Of a DNA stretch of 64,000 nucleotides, positions 9,247 to 20,500 are shown piece by piece. The notes under the pieces were generated by a model that did not search any database, had not been told where the DNA came from, and saw nothing but the letters and a program-made list of their open reading frames with translations. Source of the stretch: JAQIBY01 sp963676165 (GTDB taxonomy: Bacteria; Bacteroidota; Bacteroidia; Bacteroidales; ML635J-15); NCBI GenBank assembly GCA_963676165.1, contig OY781043.1, forward strand, positions 2,914,001 to 2,978,000, in the 5' to 3' direction. The translations under genes were made by a program, and so were the position numbers. The first letter of the stretch is position 1. Every line of letters begins with the position of its first letter.

Positions 9247-9374
9247 GCGAGATTTCTCGGGCTATCGCCCTCGCAATCTTAATGGGGGGAAATGACAAAC
9301 TGCAAATCCTCAATCTGCTACTGCAGATTTTGGCATTTTTCATTTTTTTGCTTTTGGAAATGAATTTTCAACGC
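9247..9374 (+). repeat. Direct repeat, copy 1 (~127 bp)
   Basis: Starts GCGAGATTTCTCGGGCTATC and ends TTTTCAACGC. The second copy is at 9466-9592, offset 219 bases, differing by a one-base deletion in the G run and a T/C change shortly after it. Confidence 0.85.
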
Positions 9375-9465
9375 GAAAAACCAAACTCTTACAAAGTCAA
9401 CAATTAAACTTGCTCATTTTCATAAAACCTAACCCCAACTCCTGCCCCCTGAATCCTGTCCTTCG

Positions 9466-9592
9466 GCGAGATTTCTCGGGCTATCGCCCTCGCAATCTTA
9501 ATGGGGGAAACGACAAACTGCAAATCCTCAATCTGCTACTGCAGATTTTGGCATTTTTCATTTTTTTGCTTTTGGAAATGAATTTTCAACGC
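9466..9592 (+). repeat. Direct repeat, copy 2 (~127 bp)
   Basis: Near-identical copy of 9247-9374. It runs directly into the terminator and the 3' end of the tRNA-Pro gene. Confidence 0.85.
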
Positions 9593-9602
9593 AAAAAAAT
9601 GA

Positions 9603-9636
9603 AAAATCCCTTTCAGCTAAGGCTGAAAAGGATTTT
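9603..9636 (-). terminator. Terminator of the tRNA-Pro gene
   Basis: Read on the minus strand, AAATCCTTTTCAGC and GCTGAAAGGGATTT flank a CTTA loop with one mismatch, followed by a T-rich run. It starts a few bases after the tRNA 3' end. Confidence 0.65.
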
Positions 9637-9642
9637 CGTTTG

Positions 9643-9717
9643 TCGGGATGGCGAGATTTGAACTCGCGACCCCTCGCCCCCCAGACGAGTACTCTAACCG
9701 AGCTGAGCTACATCCCG
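9643..9717 (-). tRNA. tRNA-Pro (GGG anticodon)
   Basis: On the minus strand a full cloverleaf can be drawn: acceptor CGGGATG/CATCCCG (9717-9711 with 9650-9644), discriminator A at 9643, D arm with AGCTCAGC, anticodon stem CTCGT/GCGAG around loop CTGGGGG giving anticodon GGG (proline), and a T arm with GGTTCAAATC-like GAGTTCAAATCTC. The 3' CCA is not encoded. A 17-base copy of the tRNA 5' end lies just upstream at 9769-9785. Confidence 0.93.
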
Positions 9718-9768
9718 AAATTTCTTTTTACGGGATTAGCGAAACGCCTGTCCCGATCTACATCGGGA

Positions 9769-9785
9769 AGCTACATCCCGAAATT
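9769..9785 (-). repeat. Duplicate of the tRNA-Pro 5' end
   Basis: AGCTACATCCCGAAATT occurs at 9706-9722, spanning the tRNA 5' end, and again at 9769-9785. Between them lies the perfect hairpin TCCCGAT-CTAC-ATCGGGA (9751-9768). Could be a footprint of an old insertion or partial tRNA duplication. Confidence 0.6.
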
Positions 9786-9913
9786 AGCAGAACAAAAATA
9801 GAGAGTATTCTTTATTTTCCCAAAACTTTCACAACAAAATGCAACAATTTTCACTTATTTCACATCTTAGCAAAACTTTATTCGTTAAAATTCGTTTAGC
9901 ATTTATTTCAATT

Positions 9914-9921
9914 TATTTTTG
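9914..9921 (+). promoter_or_regulatory. Candidate -7 box for the TonB receptor gene
   Basis: TATTTTTG fits the Bacteroidota TAnnTTTG element and lies 16 bases before the ATG at 9938. The upstream -33 element is weak (TTTAG near 9895), so this is tentative. Confidence 0.35.
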
Positions 9922-9937
9922 TGAAAATTTTCTTTTT

Positions 9938-12322
9938 ATGCTACATCACAAAGTCAGATTATTTGCAGTAATTCTGTTCTCTGCAATTAGCTTAGTAAGC
10001 TTTGCCCAAAAGCATACGCTCAGTGGATATATTCGTGACATTGAGACAGGGGAAGAATTACTTGGTGCCAATGTCAATATTGAGCAATTAAAAACAGGGA
10101 CGGCAACAAACCTGTACGGGTTTTACACCCTAACCATACCAGATGGAACATATAAGATCCGTTTCTCATTTATCGGATACCAGAATAAAATTGAAACAAT
10201 AACCATAAATCAGGATATTAGCTTAAACATCGAATTAAAACCATCAGCATACACAACAAGTGAAGTCGTTGTGAGTAGCGAACGAAGCGATGCCAATGTT
10301 AATTCGAGTCGAATGAGTGTCGAGAAAATTGCTGTGGATGAGATTAAAAAACTGCCTGCATTTATGGGTGAAATAGATGTGATGAAAACCATCCAACTAC
10401 TTCCTGGAGTACAAGCCGCAGGCGAAGGAAATACCGGCTTTTATGTACGTGGTGGCGGTCCTGACCAAAACCTAATTCTTCTTGATGAAGCTACAGTATA
10501 TAACGCCTCTCACCTTTTCGGATTTTTTTCTGTCTTTAACGCTGACGCCATCAAAGGATTTGAGCTTTACAAAGGAGGAATGCCAGCACAATACGGAGGA
10601 AGAATTTCGTCCGTAATGGATATTAGCATGAACAATGGAAACATGAAATCCTATAGTGCTGAAGGAGGAATAGGGACAATTAGTACACGCCTTACAGCAC
10701 AAGGTCCTATTGTGAAAGACAAAGCCTCTTTTCTAATTTCCGGGAGAAGAACTTATATTGACTTACTTATCAGACCTTTTGTCAACAAAGAATCTCCTTT
10801 CAGAAACTCCGGATATTATTTTTACGATGCAAACTTAAAACTGAATTATAAATTCTCGGACAAAGACAGATTGTTTCTTTCTGGATATTACGGAAAGGAT
10901 GTCTTTAATTTCGCTAGTACAGAGGCAGATTTCAACATGAAAATACCTTGGGGAAATGGCATTGCCAGTTTACGCTGGAACCATTTGTTCTCAAACAAAT
11001 TTTTCGTCAACACTACAGCACTTTTTTCCGACTATCAATTCCAAACAGACGTCAGTTTAGGCACAGGAGAAGAATCAGTATTCAGGCTAGTTCAAAACTC
11101 AGGAATTCGTGATTATCACTTTAAACAAGATTTTAGTTACATCCCTAGCCCAAGACACACCCTTAAATTTGGGAGTGAATACATTTATCACATCTTCACT
11201 CCAAATACCTTACGCATAGATTCTGAAGACACAGAATTAGATTTCAGTAAAAGCCAAAAGCAATACGCACATGAAGCTGCTGTTTATGTTGGGGACGATT
11301 TCACGATCAACGAAAAGCTCACAATTTATGCCGGATTAAGAGCCAGTACTTTCATTCAGCTTGGTGAATTTACTCGTTATGTCAAAGACCAATATCTACT
11401 TGACAATGTAGACACAATCAATTATGCTGCAGGTGAAATAGTTGCAGATTACTATAGCCTAGAACCACGATTTAACATCAAATATTCTTTAAATAAGACA
11501 AGCTCAATAAAAGCATCTTACATGAGAAACAAACAATACATTCATCTTGCTAGCTTATCTGCGACAACCCTTCCGACCGACTTGTGGGTTCCAAGTTCAG
11601 ATGTTGTATTACCTCAAATTGGATCCCAATATGCAATTGGTTATTTTAAAAATTTCAAAGACAATTTATTCGAAACTTCCATCCAAATTTATTATAAAAA
11701 CATGGACAACCTCATCGAATATGTAGATGGTGCGTTACCAATGGATCAACTAAATGACAATGCTGACAATTATTTTGTAAGCGGAAAAGGTTATTCTTAC
11801 GGGGCAGAATTTTTTGTTAAAAAACGCTTTGGCGATTTTACAGGATGGCTTGGTTATACACTTTCGAAAACAGACAGAGAGTTTGAGTCCATCAATGAAG
11901 GCGAATTGTTTCCGGCGAAATACGACAGACGTCATGATTTATCTGTCACTTTAACTTACCAATTTAACGAAAAGCTTTCTGCATCGACTGTTTTCGTTTA
12001 TGCAACAGGAAATACAACAACGCTACCAATTGCCAGATACAACATTGGAGGCGAAATTATTGAAGAATACGGTCCAAGAAATTCATATCGAATGGATCCT
12101 TATCACAGGCTTGACCTCAGTTTAACATGGGTAAACAAGAAAACGAGCAAATGGGAATCTTCATGGAACTTCTCAGTTTACAATGTATACAATAGAAAAA
12201 ATCCATATTTCATTTATTTTGAATACGATGGAGATGCATCTGATGGAACATTCCAAACATCTGCAAAACAAGTATCCCTTTTCCCAATCTTACCAGCAGT
12301 TACTTGGAACTTTAAATTTTAA
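9938..12322 (+). CDS. TonB-dependent outer-membrane receptor with CarboxypepD_reg-like domain
   Basis: 794 residues from the ATG at 9938, chosen because the signal peptide (LHHKVRLFAVILFSAISLVSFAQ) begins there; upstream in-frame codons are not signal-like. After the signal comes a carboxypeptidase-regulatory-like beta domain (~27-115, TLSGYIRDIETGEELLGANV), a plug domain with PGVQAAGEGNTGFYVRGGGPDQN (~165-190), and a 22-strand barrel to the aromatic C-terminus FKF. It imports an unknown ligand across the outer membrane using TonB energy. The next gene, a DUF4249 lipoprotein, overlaps its stop by one base (TAATG), so the two are translationally coupled and probably form one complex. Confidence 0.92.
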   Translation: MLHHKVRLFAVILFSAISLVSFAQKHTLSGYIRDIETGEELLGANVNIEQLKTGTATNLYGFYTLTIPDGTYKIRFSFIGYQNKIETITINQDISLNIELKPSAYTTSEVVVSSERSDANVNSSRMSVEKIAVDEIKKLPAFMGEIDVMKTIQLLPGVQAAGEGNTGFYVRGGGPDQNLILLDEATVYNASHLFGFFSVFNADAIKGFELYKGGMPAQYGGRISSVMDISMNNGNMKSYSAEGGIGTISTRLTAQGPIVKDKASFLISGRRTYIDLLIRPFVNKESPFRNSGYYFYDANLKLNYKFSDKDRLFLSGYYGKDVFNFASTEADFNMKIPWGNGIASLRWNHLFSNKFFVNTTALFSDYQFQTDVSLGTGEESVFRLVQNSGIRDYHFKQDFSYIPSPRHTLKFGSEYIYHIFTPNTLRIDSEDTELDFSKSQKQYAHEAAVYVGDDFTINEKLTIYAGLRASTFIQLGEFTRYVKDQYLLDNVDTINYAAGEIVADYYSLEPRFNIKYSLNKTSSIKASYMRNKQYIHLASLSATTLPTDLWVPSSDVVLPQIGSQYAIGYFKNFKDNLFETSIQIYYKNMDNLIEYVDGALPMDQLNDNADNYFVSGKGYSYGAEFFVKKRFGDFTGWLGYTLSKTDREFESINEGELFPAKYDRRHDLSVTLTYQFNEKLSASTVFVYATGNTTTLPIARYNIGGEIIEEYGPRNSYRMDPYHRLDLSLTWVNKKTSKWESSWNFSVYNVYNRKNPYFIYFEYDGDASDGTFQTSAKQVSLFPILPAVTWNFKF

Positions 12323-13305
12323 TGGACATGAAGAATTTTCGAAATATCATTATAATTTCTTTACTTGTAGGTTTTATTCTTTCAAGCTGTGAAACAGACA
12401 TTACTGTTGATTTACCAACTCCAGAAGAAAAGCTTATTGTTGAAGGACGAATTGAAACCAACGAGAAAGCATTTGTCTTTTTAACGAAAAACACCGGATA
12501 TTTTGAACCCGTAAATATCCCTGAACTCGATTCAGGAACTGATTTAAGTGAGTTAGTAAGTTTTCTTGAAGAAAGCATAGGCTTAGTTTATGACAGTAGC
12601 ATTGTCATGACAGTTAATTCAAACGGTGTAACCGATACTCTCATTCCTGGTTTTGACTTTACAACCTTCCCTTATTTTGGTTACCAATCACAAACCATGG
12701 TAGGAGAAAACGGGAATTCATATCGATTAGAAATTGAACGTGGAGACAAATCCTATTGGTCAGAAACTACAATTCCTTATCCTGTTGAAATTGACAGCAT
12801 TTGGATGGATGTCATTGAAGACAGAGACACCATGGCAACTTTAGGAGCCTTTGTCGTTGACCCTATCAACGAGAGAAATTTTTACATTGTAGAATCTCAG
12901 ATTGTCGGTGAACAATTAACACATCTCTCCTCTTATTTTGGTCTTTCTATGTATGATGATGAGATTTTAAATGGAGACACCATTCGGTTTACACCAATAT
13001 TTAAAGGGTATGACGGGAATGCATTTTTTGAAGACAATACAGAAACAGATGAAGACTTTGCAAACAGGTTATATTTTGATGTAGGAAGTACTGTAAGCAT
13101 AAAACTAAGCAGCATTGACATTGCAAGTTTTATTTTCTGGAATTCCTACATAAAACACTTAGGAACAGCAGGAAATCCATTTACAAATCCCGCGACCCTG
13201 AAATCAAACATCGAAGGAGACAACTCGGACGGAGTCTGGGCTGGCTATGGAACTGATATTAAACAAGTGACGCTGAATGGGGATTTAATTCCTATTTCCG
13301 AATGA
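12322..13305 (+). CDS. DUF4249 family lipoprotein
   Basis: 327 residues. A short membrane segment ends in a lipobox LSSC with the lipidated cysteine at 23. The mature start ETDITVDLPTPEEKLIVEGRIE is the conserved opening of DUF4249 proteins. These sit next to TonB receptors in Bacteroidota and are thought to act as surface or periplasmic partners, comparable in position to SusD but unrelated in sequence; this role is inference. The ATG overlaps the receptor stop by one base. A second ATG two codons downstream (12328) is equally possible. A hairpin TTTCATTAA/TTAATGAAA follows at 13312-13334. Confidence 0.85.
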   Translation: MDMKNFRNIIIISLLVGFILSSCETDITVDLPTPEEKLIVEGRIETNEKAFVFLTKNTGYFEPVNIPELDSGTDLSELVSFLEESIGLVYDSSIVMTVNSNGVTDTLIPGFDFTTFPYFGYQSQTMVGENGNSYRLEIERGDKSYWSETTIPYPVEIDSIWMDVIEDRDTMATLGAFVVDPINERNFYIVESQIVGEQLTHLSSYFGLSMYDDEILNGDTIRFTPIFKGYDGNAFFEDNTETDEDFANRLYFDVGSTVSIKLSSIDIASFIFWNSYIKHLGTAGNPFTNPATLKSNIEGDNSDGVWAGYGTDIKQVTLNGDLIPISE

Positions 13306-13366
13306 ACATAATTTCATTAATTTTGTTAATGAAAATTGTATTTATCATTTTAGTTAAAATAGCATT

Positions 13367-14296
13367 ATGGAAAAAATCAAATGTCTTATTATCGGATCAG
13401 GTCCGGCGGCTTACACAGCAGCAATTTATGCAGCTCGCGCAAATATGAACCCTGTTATCATTGAAGGATTACAACCTGGCGGACAGTTAACAACCACAAC
13501 TGACGTAGAAAACTTCCCCGGATATCCGAAGGGAATTACAGGTCCTGAAATGATGGAAGACCTAAAGAAACAGGCTGAACGCTTTGGAACAGAGGTCAGA
13601 TATGGATTAGTAACCAAAGTTGATTTTAACAAAAAACCTTTCTACATCAAAGGAGATCCGGGAATTGAAATCGAAGCAGATGCTGTGATTATCGCAACAG
13701 GTGCAACTGCAAAATATCTTGGACTTGAATCAGAAGAAAGCTTTAAAGGTCGTGGTGTTTCTGCTTGTGCAACTTGCGATGGATTTTTCTACAGAGGAAA
13801 GGACGTAGCTGTTGTTGGTGGTGGCGACTCTGCTGCTGAAGAAGCGCATTATCTTGCAGGTCTGGCGAAAAAAGTGTACTTAATTATTCGCAAAGATTAC
13901 ATGAGAGCTTCAAAAGTAATGATTGAACGAGTAGAAAAAACTGAGAATATTGAAATTCTATACCAACACACAACGAAAGAAGTTTTGGGTGATGATATGG
14001 GCGTAACAGGTGCTTTGCTCCATAACAGCAAAACAGGAGAAGACGTAAAAATTGACATTGACGGATTCTTCCTCGCTATTGGACACACTCCAAACTCAGC
14101 ACCTTTCAAAGGTTTTATTGACACTGATGAAGTTGGTTACATTAAAACAATTGCAGACACATCCAAAACAAACATCCCAGGCGTTTTTGCTTGTGGTGAT
14201 GTACAAGACTCCATCTATCGTCAAGCCATAACAGCTGCAGGGTCAGGATGTAAAGCGGCTCTCGATGCAGAAAAATATTTAGCAAGTCTTGATTAA
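13367..14296 (+). CDS. trxB: Thioredoxin-disulfide reductase
   Basis: 309 residues, the standard size of bacterial TrxB. The N-terminal FAD motif GSGPAAYTAAIYAARA, the redox-active CATC (C134, C137), the NADPH motif GGGDSAAEEAHYLA and the C-terminal FACGDVQDSIYRQAITAAG are all present. It uses NADPH to reduce thioredoxin in the cytoplasm. It stands alone, with its own terminator at 14320-14347. Confidence 0.96.
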   Translation: MEKIKCLIIGSGPAAYTAAIYAARANMNPVIIEGLQPGGQLTTTTDVENFPGYPKGITGPEMMEDLKKQAERFGTEVRYGLVTKVDFNKKPFYIKGDPGIEIEADAVIIATGATAKYLGLESEESFKGRGVSACATCDGFFYRGKDVAVVGGGDSAAEEAHYLAGLAKKVYLIIRKDYMRASKVMIERVEKTENIEILYQHTTKEVLGDDMGVTGALLHNSKTGEDVKIDIDGFFLAIGHTPNSAPFKGFIDTDEVGYIKTIADTSKTNIPGVFACGDVQDSIYRQAITAAGSGCKAALDAEKYLASLD

Positions 14297-14319
14297 GATC
14301 ATATTTACACTCAATAAAT

Positions 14320-14347
14320 TAAGCCCGTAAAACGGGCTTTTTTTTTG
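14320..14347 (+). terminator. Rho-independent terminator of trxB
   Basis: AAGCCCGT (14321-14328) pairs with ACGGGCTT (14332-14339) around a 3-base loop, followed by eight or more T. Confidence 0.85.
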
Positions 14348-14523
14348 CAATTTTCAAAACAAAAAAAATCAATCAAATGTTAATTATATGTTAATTCTAT
14401 CAAGCCAACTAAAATAACTTGTCAATTATCATGAAAAATATTCCTCTTAATCCATAATATTGCGTATCTTAGCATTCTTGGATAGAGAATATTATTTATT
14501 ATTTAATTCTAAAATTAAAGCTT

Positions 14524-17500
14524 ATGAGAAAATTTATTTTAACGCCTTTGATAGCAATTCTGCTGTCTTTCGGGCTTACGTTTAACCTCACAGCTCAAGA
14601 CCTGATGATTACAGGTGTCTTTGATGGGCCACTGACGGGAGGATCCCCAAAAGTGCTTGAACTATATGCTGTTAACGACATTGCAGATCTTTCGGTATAT
14701 ACCGTTAAGAATCAAACCAATGCGAATACTACGTGGGGTGCGGATTTTACATTATCAGGTTCCGCAACTGCTGGTGACTTTATTTACATAGTAAATTCAG
14801 GTCAAACAGCCGATTTCAATACTTATTTTGAAAACACTATAACACCACTAGAATCAGGAGTAATCAATCTAAATGGTGATGACAGAGTCGCTCTTTTTAA
14901 TGATTCAGATGTCATGATTGATTTGTTTGGTGAAGATGGTGTTGATGGTACTACTACTGGCTGGGAATGGCTAGATGGTTGGGCATACAGAAACATTGGC
15001 ACATCTGCCTCTGCTACCTTTACTGAAAGTGAGTGGACTTATTCAGGCATCAATGTCACTGATGGAGAAACGCTCAACTCTTCAGCAGCAACTCCATTTC
15101 CTATTGGTTCATTTATTAAAAATTTAGCAGAACTTGAACTTGCAGGAAATGATATTACCTTAACTTGGAATGCTCCTATAGGAACATATGATGCCGGTAT
15201 TATAATTAATGGCGCACCGTACAATACTGATGGTGGCTTCTTCTTGGTTCAATTACTCGATGAAAGTGATAACCTTGTTACCTTTGCCGATGTATTTGAT
15301 GAATTCTCTATTGGTAATTTACATTATCATTCAGGAACTTCAAATAGAATCCTTGCTGACTTTACAGCTACACAACAAAGTGGTATTTGGGGGACAGCAG
15401 CTGTTAGTGATAATGCGACAGCCGGGGGTTCACTCAGAGGAACAACACTTGATGGTTCTTTATTCTACGGAGTTATGGTTGATGGCACTGTTGGTACTGT
15501 TGGTGCTGTACTTCCTGGGACAAGTAGTGAAACTTCCACTATTGCATACCTTGCAAATGCAACTGCAACAGGAGTTTACACTTTAAAAGCAGACTTCTAT
15601 GTACCTTTCAGACCTGGAACAGTAGGTTCAGCAGGCTTCCATACAGTTGCAGAACTCGAAGGACTCGAGCCAATAGCAAGCATTTCTAAAGAAATTGATT
15701 TAGGAACAGGCTGTACTCCAATTTCAACCTTCCCTTTCACTGAAGGTTTTGAGGACGTAGCAATGCCTGACTGCTGGACAGTGCTCAATGAAGATGGAGA
15801 TACTAAAGAATGGGATATTTACACTTCAGACGCAAATACAGGCTCTCAATGTGCTGCTGTAGGATATAATGGCAGTGGTAATGACGATTGGCTTATTACT
15901 CCACAAATTAGTGTAAACAGTGACAACTTATATGTTGTTTTCGCTGCAAAATCTGGTAGCAGTTCCTATTTAGAAGATTACAATGTTCTAGTTTCAACAT
16001 CAGGAACTGCAACAACAGACTTTACAACCGTTCTCGAGAATGTTACTTCAGCTCCAAACAGCTGGGAAACTAAAAGTTACAAACTTTCAGATTTCAGTAT
16101 TAATTCGGGTGACGATATCTATGTTGCTATTCAATGTATCTCAAATAATGAACTGAGATTTCAGATAGATGATTTCCAATTACTCGAAATCACTTGCCCT
16201 GCTTCATCTGACCTTACAATTGACTCTTATACCTCAAGTGAAGTTACCTTAAGCTGGACTGAAAACGGCTCTGCTACCGCATGGAACATCATTTACGGTG
16301 CCCCCGGATTTGATCCTGAAACCGAAGGGACAACCGTTACTGCCGATGCAATTCCTTTCACCGTAAACGGATTATCTGCTAACACAGATTATGACATTTA
16401 TGTGCAGGCTGATTGTGGTAGTGGTGACCTGAGCAACTGGTCAAATTCTATTTCTGTTACTACGGAATGTACAGCAATAAGCTCATTCCCACTCGTTGAA
16501 GATTTTGAAGGAACATACCCTGTCGACTGTTGGGAAACCGTATATGCCAACACTTCGTATCCTTCCGGAAATGCCATGTCTCATTCAACAAGTCAGGCTT
16601 ATGAAGGCACTCAGTCATTCAGATTTTCTTCTTACTCTGATGGAAGTCCTTACGAGCAATACTTAGTTACTCCTGAGCTAAATATGGGTTCTGGTAGTGT
16701 AGTTGAGTTCTGGTACAGAAAATACAGTTCTGGCTCTGAATCTTTTACAGTCGGGACATCTACATCTGGTAGTGACGTAACGACAGACTTCACATGGGAA
16801 ACCAATACTACAGATGCTTCAACAACTTGGCAAAAATATACGTTACCATTAGATGCTGGAGTAAAATATGTTGCTATTCAATACAACTCAGATTTCAGTT
16901 ATTACCTTTACATTGATGAATTCACTATCCGTGAAATGAGCAATGAAAAAGATTTCCTTTCTTTTAGCTTAACAGAACAAACAGGAGATGCAACGATTAA
17001 TGCTGATACTCATACTATTGATATCGAAGTTTTATATGGGACAGACCTTACTGCTCTTATCGCAAATTTCACACTCTCCCCATATGCTACTGTTGCAATT
17101 GCAGGCACTGAGCAGGAATCCGGTGTTACTGGAAACAATTTCAGTTCACCTGTAATCTATACTATAACTGCTGAAGATGGCACAACGCAGGAATGGACAG
17201 TTAATGTAACAGCAGCAACAACTCAAAGCAGTGAAAATGAAATCTTAACATTTGTTCTTGACGAGCAAACAGGTGATGCAACAATAGATGCTGTAAACCA
17301 CACTGTTGGGATTGAAATTAACTGGATTGCTGACATTACCAGTTTAACTCCGACAATTACCATCTCTAATTTTGCAAGTATATCTCCAGAGAGTGGTATT
17401 GAACAGGATTTCTCTTCTCCTTTAAACTATACTGTAACTGCAGAAGATGGTACTGAACAAGTTTGGACTGTAACAGTAACACAGGATGCAATACCTGAAG

Positions 17501-20500
17501 GAGCTACTTGTGCTAATGCATTAGCTTATACCAATATCAATGATGCGGAAGTTACTACTACAATCGACACCCTCTCCAGAGAATTGTGGTTTACTGTTGT
17601 ATTAGACCAACCCTATGTTGATATCCAAGTAAGTACATGCCCTTCTGTATATGATACCAAAGTATATGTATATGATGGGTGCGAAGGAACAGAACTTGCA
17701 TCCAATGATGATGCTCCTAGTGACTTTTGCAGTGCTGACAACAACCAGTCTCTTGCTGAAATTGATCATTTAGAGGCCGGAACATATTATGTGCTTATTA
17801 CCCCTTATGGAACTACAACAGACATCAGTGATCCGACAACAGGATTACTAGTTACCGGTTCAAATTGCGGTACTCCTGTTGATATAACAGCTACTGATAT
17901 AACATCAAACAGTGCACTGATAAGCTGGACACCACTAACAAGTGAAACAGCCTGGAACCTGAAAGTTTCAACATCATCAATTGATCCTACATCTGAAACA
18001 GGTGATATATTTGATGACATTGTAAACACTACTTCTGAACAAGCACTTACAGAGTTAGCTGCAATAACCGATTATTACATTTACGTACAGGCTAACTGTG
18101 GATCAGACTGGTCTTCTGAAGAAGTATTCACTACTGAATGTGGAGTTTACACTGCTCCGTATCTTGAAGAATTCTCTTCATACTTACCCGATTGTTGGGA
18201 AGAAGCTGCGGGAGCATTAGCTGACCCTGTCTCATTTACTTCTACAACTTCAAGCAGCTGGGGAAACGATGGTTTTGCAAATGATGGCTCAACAGGTGCT
18301 GCTAGAATGAATGTTTATGGCACAGGTGCTGACGAATGGTTGATTACTCCGGAAATCGATTTGGGAGATGGTTCTACACCATTATCTCTTATTTTTGATC
18401 TTGCACTAACAGATTACGGCAATACAAACCCTATAGAAGATCCACTTAATGGTTTAGATGACAGATTTGCTGTTATTATTTCTACTGATGGGGGTACAAC
18501 CTGGAGTTCTGCAAATACACTTGCAGTATGGAACAATGTTGGTTCCAGCTATGTTTACAACGACATTGCAACTTCTGGTGAAAATGTCATTTTGGACCTT
18601 AGTGCTTATTCTGGTGTTGTAAAATTTGGCTTTTATGCTGAATCAACTGAAGGCAATGCAGATAACGACTTATTTATTGACAATGTAGAAGTACGCGAAC
18701 TCAATTCTGAAGCTGACATTCTCACTTTCGAACTCGTAGAACAAACTACTCCTGCAACGATTGATGCTGGTACATTAACTGTTGAAATTGAAGTTGGTGC
18801 TGCTACAAACCTCACTGCATTAACACCAACAATTACAGTTTCTGATTATGCAAGTATTGTTCCCGAGAGTGGTGTTGCTCAAGATTTCACAAACCCTGTA
18901 ACTTATACTGTTACTGCTGAAGATGGCACAGAAAACCTTTGGGAAGTAACTGTTACTCCAGCAGCTACTTTAAGCAGTGAAAATGACATTCTGACATTTG
19001 AACTCGCAGAACAAACAGGTCCTGCTACAATTGGTGCCGGAACTATTGATATTGAAGTTGGCTGGCAAACAGACCTTAGCAGCTTAACTCCAACCATCAC
19101 AGTCTCTACTTTGGCAAGTATATCTCCGGAAAGTGGTGTTGCCCTGGATTTCACAAATCCTGTAACATATACGGTAACCGCAGAAGATGAAAGCACACAG
19201 AACTGGGTTGTTACTGTTACTAACGCAGCTCCTCCGGCAGGTGCAACTTGTGAAACTGCAATACCATATACAAATATCAATGACCCGGAAGTTACAACTA
19301 CAATCAATGCTGACTCCAGGGAATTGTGGTTTACTGTTGTATTAGACCAATCTTATGCTGATATTCAGGTAAGTACCTGTCCTTCTGTATATGATACCAA
19401 AGTATATGTATATGATGCCTGTGGAGGGAATCAACTAGCTTACGATGATGATTCACCAACTGATTTCTGTAGTGTTGACAACAATCAGTCACTTGCCGAA
19501 ATTGAATCACTATCTGCAGGCACCTATTATGTGTTGATTACCCCTTATGGAACTACGACAGACATCAGTGATCCGACAACCGGATTACTTGTTACCGGCT
19601 CAGATTGTGGAACTCCTATCGACGTAACAGCAACAGATATGACACCAACTGGTGCTTTGATAAGCTGGACCCCGTTAACAGATGAAACCGGATGGAATCT
19701 GAAAGTTTCCACAACATCTATTGACCCAACAAGTGAAGCAGGAGATATATTTGACGCTACTGTTAGCACAACTCCCGAGCAGGAACTTTCCACTCTTACA
19801 GCAGAAACTGATTATTATGTCTATGTACAGGCAGATTGTGGTTCAGACTGGACTTCAGAGTACACATTTACTACTCCAAGCACCTGTCCACAACCTACCG
19901 ATCTAATTTTTACTCCTTCAACAAATCTTGCTGAAGTTGCATGGACAGCTTATGGAGAAACAGCATGGAACATTAAAGTTTCAACAAGTTCTATTGACCC
20001 GACTACTACTGATGGTGACATTTTAGCAAATGAAGCAATATCTGCTAATCCTTATACCATTATGTCTTTAACATCCAATACAACTTATTATGTTTACATA
20101 CAATCAAGTTGTGGTTCTGAGTGGTCTGATGAAACTTCCTTTACTACAGAATGTGATGCTGTTGCAACTCCTTATTATCAAGACTTTGAAGAATTTACAC
20201 TTCAGGAGGGCTTCAATTCCGGTAATTGCTGGTTTGGCATTGGATCAGGAGCAAACGATATCGATGTTGTTAATTCTACTGATTTTGATATGGGGTCTCC
20301 ACACAGTGGTTCCGTTGCTATTGAACTGAATGATGGAGCATACGGTAGTGATTTATCTGCATTTATCACTCCTGAACTCGCTGGTTTAGCTCTTGGAGAT
20401 AAACGAATCAGATTTTACGCAATCGCTGAAAATTATACTGAAAATGAATTATATATTGCGTTTATTGATAATTCTTTAGAAGTATCATCTTTAAATATCT

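Larger units (their letters stand above)
8790..9602. other. Non-coding stretch of decayed direct repeats
   Basis: About 800 bases without a credible gene; short open frames here have no codon bias or family resemblance and lie within duplicated DNA. It contains three related segments. 8941-9060 and 9332-9441 share a fragment running from TCAACGCGAAAAACC to CCTAACCCCAACTCC. 9247-9374 and 9466-9592 are nearly identical ~127-base copies (one G deleted, one T/C change), beginning GCGAGATTTCTCGGGCTATC. Base 8808-8839 also resembles 32675-32713. It reads as remains of a small repeat family beside a tRNA, not as a gene. Confidence 0.6.

Noticed and set aside
9216..9899. Short open frames on the plus strand around the tRNA-Pro
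   Set aside because: They run through the duplicated ~127-bp units and across the tRNA gene, share identical stretches for that reason, and show no protein family.
14461..14475. TATCTTAG as the promoter -7 box of the 3140-residue protein gene
   Set aside because: One mismatch in the conserved TTTG and no -33 element at the right distance.
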